Assembly: GCA_947462335.1 (NCBI GenBank)
Contig: OX381705.1
Span: 4,082,703-4,146,702 of the forward strand
Length of the DNA: 64,000 nucleotides
Reading direction: 5' to 3'
Source: Harmothoe impar
Lineage: Eukaryota; Annelida; Polychaeta; Phyllodocida; Polynoidae
This document shows, piece after piece, positions 57,067 through 64,000 of this stretch. The notes below the pieces were generated by a model, which was not told the DNA's origin, searched no databases, and saw only the letters and a list, made by a program, of their open reading frames with translations. Position numbers and translations under genes: made by a program. The first letter of the stretch is position 1. Each line of letters starts with the position of its first letter.

Positions 57067-57316
57067 TTAACCCTTTGAGGACAGATGTCGCTAAAAGATG
57101 ACATTTGTCGTCATGATGCACCAATGCAGGCCCAGCGAGTAAATCACAGGTATTGCATTGGTGCATCATGCCAACCCTTCGGGAATATATCAAGCCCATA
57201 GGGTTGGCATGATGCATGAATGCAGCACTGGCAAGTTTCTTGCCAGGTCTGCATTCATATATAATGATGACCAAGGCATGATGCATTAAGGCATCATGCC
57301 GTCCTTCAAGGGTTAA
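57067..57316. mobile_element. Palindromic MITE copy, reverse orientation
   Basis: Starts TTAACCCTTTGAGGACAGAT and GTCGCTAAAAGATGACATT, which is the right end of the other copies in reverse. It ends CCGTCCTTCAAGGGTTAA. Both hairpins are well preserved. Confidence 0.85.
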
Positions 57317-57386
57317 GGGACTAGAAAAATGACCGGTACACTTTGTAAGAAAGTGTCGCTCAGATCGGTGTGAGGTAGTACTAAGG

Positions 57387-57740
57387 GTGTTCTATTTCTG
57401 CTACTTCTGTATGTCCCTCCCTCTCTTGTGTCTTTGTCTGTCTGTTTGTCTCTATTTATTCTCCTTAATTCTGCCTCTGGTTCTTTACTCTCTCTCTGTC
57501 ACACTCTCAATGTGCCTCTCCTGCTCTACATTTGTCTCTGTCTCTGTCTTCTCTGTCTGTCTGTCTGTCATTGTTTCTGTCTCTCGCTTTCCTCCCCCCC
57601 CCTCTATATAGATCTGTCTCAGTCCGTCCTGCTTTCCATCCCTCTATCTCACTCTCACTGTCCTTCTCCTTCTGTCTGTTTATCTTTGTTTGTCCCTCAC
57701 TGTTTTCTGTTATATCATTCTCATCCCTACACATCTGAAT
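57387..57740 (+). repeat. Pyrimidine-rich (CT/TCTG) low-complexity stretch
   Basis: Repeated CTGTCTGTCTGT, CTCTCTCT and related pyrimidine motifs. The long open frames here (Leu/Ser/Cys-rich) reflect composition only. Confidence 0.8.
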
Positions 57741-59855
57741 AAAGGGGAATGTACAGGCTAACCATCAAAGTATGAATAATACAGTGAGCTATGTGATGTG
57801 GGTTGTGAGGTGGGGGATTTGGATAGATGTTAATCCCTGTAAGCTCCCACTCGGCTCAAAGTAGTGAATTTAGTGGTAAAAGGGTGAACCTGACTTAATG
57901 TATATGGAGCTGCATTTGGATTAGTGGGGATTTAGAGGGGTAGTGCTATCTTTCTAAAAGGATTTATATAATGGAAGGCTACAAGCTCTATCAGTATAAG
58001 CCTTTTTCCTGCCTCTGAAGTATTGGAAGTTGTTGATTTAGGTGTTCAACATCCCTACATGTATCACGCTGACCCGTTAGCAATGTGGCAACTTTGTAAG
58101 GGTTGGTATGACACACTCATGAAGCCCTGATGAGTTAATCACAAGGACTGCATTTATGCATCATAGTTACAAAGTGCAACATGTTACCATTCCTAAAGGC
58201 TTAAAAGGATCCAGGGGAAAATAGATCACCACCCTCACTGCCTCTTACACCATCCCACAGTCAGCCAGGCCAATACACACAGCCCTGCAGGTCACACACA
58301 AAATGATGGAACTGTCTCATACATGTCCAGCAGTCATCAGATAGTGTGACCGATAGCCATCAGTTGGCTAGTTGCCTGATGGATATCTGAATAAGGTGAA
58401 GGTCTCCCACTCCTGATAACCCTTCCTTGAATTGGTTTAACTATTCTCCCAAGACTTAGGGCATCATTGCATTTATCTCATCTCCCTGATGCTACATCTA
58501 TCTCATCCTTAACTCTCTACCTTTGCCACATCCCTTGTTTTTGCTCCATTTTTCTCTCCCTCTGTCTCTCTACTAAAGGTATGCCTCTCGCTGACCTCAT
58601 CCGGTGCTGACCCTATGCTTAGACACTCAGAATGCAACATCAAAGTGCTAAGCAGCCCCACCTCTCATGTTTGATTTTCTCTTCATACCTTTAGATCTCG
58701 AACCTCCCCCTCCTGTATCTACCCTCTGACATGGCCAATCCCCACACGTCTACATGGATCCTGCTAGAGTACATCTCTGATATCTGGTGCTAGGATAAAA
58801 CCCACTGATACCAACCCTCATGTCCATCCCCCTCTTTTGGTGCAATTTAGTTGGCAACTGTATCACTAAACTATCTATTCACTGTTATAGAAACCTAGTT
58901 CAGAGTTCTTGCATGTAGGATCAATGTAGAGTGAACCACTGGATTTAAGGCCCTATAAAGGGATAAACACAATGTTGGGTTAGGTAGAAAATAGGTTGAT
59001 TGTACCATAGCATGCAATCTATTGTAATTGTTTGGGCATTTGGAGCGAGGACAATTTGAGGTCACGCAACCACATTGAGGGAAAACCTACACTTTACTGA
59101 TGTAATTGGTGCTTCGGTAATCTGGTTGATTTAAGGGAAATGGTACTTGTACATGTCTCCTGGTTTTGGGCCCCGGGTTTAGGAAATCTGTATGGGACAA
59201 TATGGATTAAACTATGAGATTGTGAAGTATAGAGAATCAGTGAATCCAGCAAGTTCTTTTGGGGGGCAATATGCTTGGGAAGTCTTTGCACATGGCTTGA
59301 TAATTCATTATAGAAAAACATTACCTGGAAGTCTCAGCCATAATGTGTCAGAAAATTGTCTCTGAGGACCGTGTCAACAGTCAACAGTCCTGCTACACAT
59401 AGTGCTTTTACCTCTTCACATCATTCTGTATCCCTTGGTAAGGTCACAGAAGCAGGATTGTGGAAAGTGGGGGTAAAAGTGTTTATCCTATCTGTTTTAA
59501 TCTGTGCCACTGTAAATTGCAAATGTTAAAGTGCTCACTTTGATGTAGATGATCGATTATAATGCCTCTCTTAATCTACCATTTTCCATTTCATATTCCC
59601 GATAGTAAAGCAGTGTGCACACTGCCAGATAAAACCTAATCTGAGGGATTTCCATTTGGTATTATCAGGCTGTAAATCTACATAACATAGCAGCGGGAGA
59701 CCCCAGGAGAGATAGCAATGTGCTACCATCATCCGTTAAATCAGTGTTATTGTTTTGAATGGAGATTTAAAGCCCTTAAAGCCCAACACAGAAGCTGCAA
59801 CGGATTAATGACCTAATATCTCTAGTTACGGAATATCTTCGTACCCAAGGTGAAA
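57741..59855. other. Non-coding stretch
   Basis: A decayed palindromic MITE fragment may lie at about 58055-58205 (CATGTATCACGCTGACCC...TTTATGCATCATAG). No exon recognised. Confidence 0.4.
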
Positions 59856-60485
59856 TCGTGTCCCATCAGGGTCATTGGCGGCCATCTTGTCGGCCATCTT
59901 GGCTTTTTCATGAATTATTACTAAAACCTAACTTTCTCTATAGATTTCCAACCGTTTGAGCTACATGCATGAAATTTTTATATGAGGCACATAACTAATC
60001 CCACTATGTACACAAACAACCATTTTGACCTTGACCAAGGTCAAGGTCACCAGAATTGACCTTGAACTTGAAAATTGACAAAATTACGTCATTTGACCAT
60101 GTATCAACTGCTGTCAACACTTTATTAATGGCAATTTCGCCATCTTAGGATTCTTGTGTGAAGAAGACATCACTATCAAGCTATTCATTTCATTGGAATT
60201 GAGATTAGATGAGATTTTGCCATAGTAACAATGCATTTTCAATTATCGGTATACTTCAGGATTCAGCCGTAGAAAACAAGTTATTGGCTATGATATGCCA
60301 GCTACTCATGTTTCATAGATTATTTTGGGCATACATATCCATCTCAATAGTAACTGTGGGAATTAGCTGCAACTATGACCTTGAACAAGGTCAAGGTCAC
60401 TTAATTGACCTAGAATTTGGATAAATCATCAAATGAGCACCTAAAGAACTCTCAAAGCAATGTTAGAGTGTTGAATATATCACAA
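59856..60485 (+). repeat. Repeat with TGACCTTGACCAAGGTCAAGGTCA motifs
   Basis: Two direct units about 340 bp apart contain the palindromic AAGGTCA cluster (about 60034-60056 and 60377-60399), each followed by AATTGACCT. A further one (TCAAGGTCAAGGTCA near 60757) lies in the left arm of the next element, and its mirror lies near 63298. This is dispersed-repeat DNA. Confidence 0.7.
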
Positions 60486-63400
60486 TATGTTCTTTTATTC
60501 CTTTCTTTTCATTAGACACATTTCATGAACATATCTAATGTCATTAAAACATAGTTTATATACATTATTGCCTTGACAACCGTCTGTTGATATCATAATT
60601 CTGCATGGTAAAAACGGCTTTCCATTATTGGACTTATTGCAATTTTCCCACATTATATAACATGTTTTCAACAATTTCTCAAAGATAATGGATTCCCAAC
60701 GTTTATCATTATTTATCTATTTGGATAATAAATGCTCTGATATATATGACCTGTATCAAGGTCAAGGTCAATTGGAATGACAGTGAAGGTTGGGAAATCA
60801 ATAATTGAGTGCTTATCGCCCTGTGAGAAGGAGCCAAAACATGAATCTACCAGTGTCCATCTTTGCTGCAAGTATATGTCCTAGTATATTGAAGGGAGAG
60901 CCTCTGGTTATCCCGTGAGCATATCCTGTCTACTGTAAGACCCACATTGCACCACTCCAGCAGATGCTCTACTGCACTCATAGCACATGGTTTAGTGTGA
61001 AGCCTTCAGTCGCTGTGTGACCTGATTAGGGATCCATTGGTCCTCGGATGGGTGAGTGGTGCTCCCCTGTATCTACACAGACTGTGGGTGAGTGTGCATT
61101 CTGTGGAGGAGTGTTGCCATGGTCTACAGATACAAAAAGGAGTATGTATAGTTTTACAGCATTGACATTGCTGAATGGTATGAAATCCCCATGTTCAATG
61201 CCTTTCATGTGTAAAATGCAATTTCTAGGTGGAAGCTTCTTTGACTCTAGTCCTTTTGACCAACTGCCATTGCCACTCTTGAATCTTGACCTTGAATGAC
61301 TAACCACCATGACACTATTGCTATGTTATAATTTGTCAATTATCTTGACTTTCACCAAGGCACTGTTATAGATTGGTCTACAATAAGGACTTCACCTGAA
61401 ATATTAGAGAATGCATTCATTACCAAATATGTACAGACAGAGCGTTGCCTTCCCTTCTGCAACCAGGACCCCCTGTGTAAGGGGTAGCTGCCCTCCCACC
61501 TTTTCTGGTCCCGGAGGTGGCGGTTGGTGGCTCGGGCTTGTCACACCCTGATCCACCCCCATGGAGTGGGGTACCCGTCTGGCCATGGGGCCCTGTGTGG
61601 CTGTCAGATCCTTCGTCAGGCCCCCCTGAGAGTGAGGTGGCTGAGTTACCACCTCCGCTGGGTCGGGGCTTCCAACTCCCCCTCGGACTGTACGTCTGTT
61701 TGTTTCTGTTGTCCAATATCCCGTGAATGCTGCAGAGGGGAGCAGGGTGATTTGCTCCCCTGTACCTCGAACCTGAGGGGAGCAGTGTCCTGTACTGGGG
61801 GCACCCGTTGCCATAGGGGAACCGGGGAACTGGCCGCTGCCAGTCTCCTGTCCCTCAAACAGGATGGCCGGGGGGGGATTAAGGAGGATGTCCCCACCCC
61901 CACTTCATCTCGTTAGCGCTCTGTGACACCTCGCACACCTGGACCACCTGCTGGGTGTCACCAGGCGCTTCCAAGAGGCCGTTGTGACTCACCATGACCT
62001 GTCCCAGCAGTGCGGTAGTGCGGTCCCCAAAGGAAGAGACCTGTTCTTCATCCAAGAGCACTTGGACCTCAGGCTCCTTGTCCCCCTGTGAGTCATCTTC
62101 TCCCTCTGCAAAGAGCAAGGAGGTCGCCCTTGTCTTTTCCCACCTGAATCAGTGAGGTGGCGATGTGGGCGGGACTCCCCCTTCCAGGGACTCGGCCACC
62201 AGTACAACACGGGGGCTAAGGGGTATTGTCCTCTCCTCCTTCACCAGACAGGTGTGAGCAATCGCTTACAGCTTCGAGGGGAAAAGGAAGATGTGGGATC
62301 GCGCTGGGGGTCACCTGGCAGTTTCCCCCACTCCACACACCACTTAGCAGGGGTAGCAGGAGACAACTGCCACTGCAGACCATCCCAACTCTCGTCAGGG
62401 AGTGACTCCCTGGACCCAATGCCTAAGGATCGAATGTCAGCAGACTGTTCCTCGGTGGATCCGCATGCCCCTCTGAGACGGGGAGGTCCACTTTGTTAGT
62501 GTTTGTCTTACACTCGGAGGAGCCGGGTGACGCCACTACCGACGTCACTTCCTCCGGCAGTTCAGGTAGAGGACATGTGTGTGGTTCAGGACTCCAGTCA
62601 CCAGAGGATGAGCAACAAAGTCCTGAGCACCCTCCTGTGGCAGCTGCTGGATAGGCAGGGGCAGGGGTGTGGAACCCGTGCCTTCACCAGTTACGGAAGT
62701 CTGTGCTGGCCAAGAGGATGGACCCGCAAGGGGGGGTCACCCCCTTCCGCCAGACAGTCTTACCACTGTGCTTCATCCCTCCAGCCCCCGCCTTCCTCTT
62801 GGGCCCCGTTGGGGTCGGGGCGGTTCACCCACACGTCCCTGCGCTCGTCATCATCCGATGAGGGGGACTTCTTCTTCTTAGATCGCCCTCCCTGCGACCT
62901 GGAGGCCATGCCTGGCCCCGTCAGGTGTGGTTGTGCTGGAACGGTGGCCTTGACCACGGGTGACACTGACTCCCAACCGGTCCTAGGGGGATTCCACCGG
63001 GCGGCGTCCCACCCACAAAAGCCCTACCAGACACTGAGGCTCCACCGGCAGTGGCAATCCGCTTCTTGGGAGTGCTGAGGATATGCTCACAGGATAACCA
63101 AAGGCTCTCCCTCCAATATGCTAGGATGTATACTTGCAGCAAAGATGGATACAGGTTGATTCATCTCTTTATTGAACTCAATTAAGGTGAAAAGTTCAAT
63201 GTTCTTAACTTAGCAGGCTATGTTTTGGCTCCTTCTCACAGGGCGATAAGCACTCAATTATTGATTTCCCAACCTTTATTGTCATTTCAAGTGACATTGA
63301 CCTTGATAAAGGTCATATATATCAGAGCATTCATTATCCAGATAAACAAGAATAAGCAATGGGAATCCACTATCTTTGAGAAATTGTTGAAAACATGTTA

Positions 63401-63569
63401 TATTGTGGGAAAATTGCAATATGTCCAATGACGGAAAGCTGTTGTAACCATGCAGAATTATGATGGCAACAGATGGTTGTCAAGGCAATAATGTATATAA
63501 ACTATGTTTTAGTGACATAGATATGTTCATGAAATGTGTCTAACGAAAAGAAAGGAATAAAAGAACATA
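60486..63569. mobile_element. ~3.1-kb element with long terminal inverted repeats
   Basis: The left arm 60486-60930 matches the reverse complement of 63074-63569 over most of its length. Examples: TATGTTCTTTTATTCC against GGAATAAAAGAACATA, and GCTTATCGCCCTGTGAGAAG against its mirror. The right arm has about 65 extra bases. The 2.1-kb interior is markedly GC-richer and contains only broken open frames, mostly better on the minus strand. The outer right end is cut by a 'TATAAGCC' MITE at 63568. Class unknown. Confidence 0.75.
62760..62919 (-). pseudogene. Minus-strand coding remnant inside the TIR element
   Basis: From ATG at 62917-62919, reading down, it encodes MASRSQGGRSKKKKSPSSDD followed by an acidic/basic stretch up to a stop after DEAQW. 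More acidic fragments follow on the same strand at about 62118-61885 (EGEDDSQGDKEPEVQVLLDE). The pieces are in different frames with stops between. They could be the hydrophilic N-terminal part of a transposon protein; no catalytic domain was recognised. Confidence 0.3.
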
Positions 63570-64000
63570 CCGTATTTCCCCGTGTATAAGCCGGGGCCCT
63601 TGTATAAGCCTGCCCGGTGTATAAGCTTGGGCAAAAGGTTACTTAGTGTTTATAAGCAGGGCCCCGAGTATAAGCCAAGGGGGTGCAATATATACTTAAT
63701 AAAAATCATATTTCAGGCCATAAGTCCACTTCTACTTGGAATATTCACATAATTCTTTCAGCTAGGTGACCTTTATTTACTCTAAGTCATGTCCCTAGTC
63801 ATTTTAAAAAGAAACAAAACTTGTAAGAAATGTTTTGGAAATGTTGCAGTAAATGTGTCAGAAAAGTCGGTAATTCTGAAAATTGTAAGAAGGTATCATG
63901 GTGTTTCTACAGTTAAAGGAATATAAGCCTGCCCTGAGTATAAGCCTGCCCCGTGTATAAGCCTGGTCAGTTTACCACTTAGTACTTGTATAAGCCCTGG
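63568..64000. mobile_element. 'TATAAGCC' MITE, runs off the window
   Basis: Begins TACCGTATTTCCCCGTGTAT and repeats GTATAAGCC(T/G)G motifs about ten times near its two ends. The far terminus is outside the window. It inserted into the right arm of the TIR element. Confidence 0.7.

Noticed and set aside
57387..57742. Leu/Ser/Cys-rich frames suggesting membrane segments
   Set aside because: The stretch is pyrimidine-rich low complexity, and three frames are open at once.
62503..63078. 191-codon plus-strand open frame in the TIR element
   Set aside because: Its composition (Ser/Pro/Arg/Cys) is that of an antisense shadow of GC-rich DNA. The minus strand gives more protein-like, charged segments.

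Overview
The window looks like nuclear DNA from an intron-rich animal, probably a marine invertebrate. The grounds are GT-AG introns with matching phases, many short palindromic DNA-transposon derivatives, several minisatellites, and two multi-exon genes of animal type. There are no prokaryotic operons, ribosome-binding sites or CRISPR arrays. I cannot name the species from sequence alone.

Layout. Positions 1-14288 hold a tandem satellite array: eleven complete units of 1223-1277 bp plus a truncated twelfth, nearly identical to one another, with an inner 27-bp minisatellite. From 14.3 to 23 kb the DNA is non-coding and crowded with nested miniature transposons. Four exons between 20782 and 24920 (+) encode the C-terminus of a CC2D1/Lgd protein (coiled-coil and C2 domain, ESCRT-III regulator). 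A minisatellite has multiplied the exon/intron junction of its second visible exon. From 25 to 42 kb there is mostly non-coding DNA with MITEs, minisatellites, a perfect 40-bp inverted repeat and a 1.9-kb tandem duplication.

From 42689 to 51958 (+) I assemble a single gene of at least 14 exons. It joins an I-PpoI-like His-Me finger nuclease/zinc-binding domain, a KMT5A-like SET methyltransferase domain, an alanine-rich segment, a Ser/Thr/Ala repeat exon made of a 30-bp VNTR, a Cys-containing segment and a very basic Cys-rich tail. Intron phases agree along the whole model except at the SET exon donor, which is unresolved. This nuclease-plus-SET architecture is the most interesting item in the window.

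From 53.4 to 56.6 kb there is a degenerate ~195-bp satellite interrupted by other repeats. The last 4 kb holds an element with ~0.45-0.5 kb terminal inverted repeats (60486-63569) and part of a 'TATAAGCC' MITE that runs off the window. No intact RNA gene was recognised; two tRNA-like, SINE-type sequences are listed. All motif calls were made by eye.
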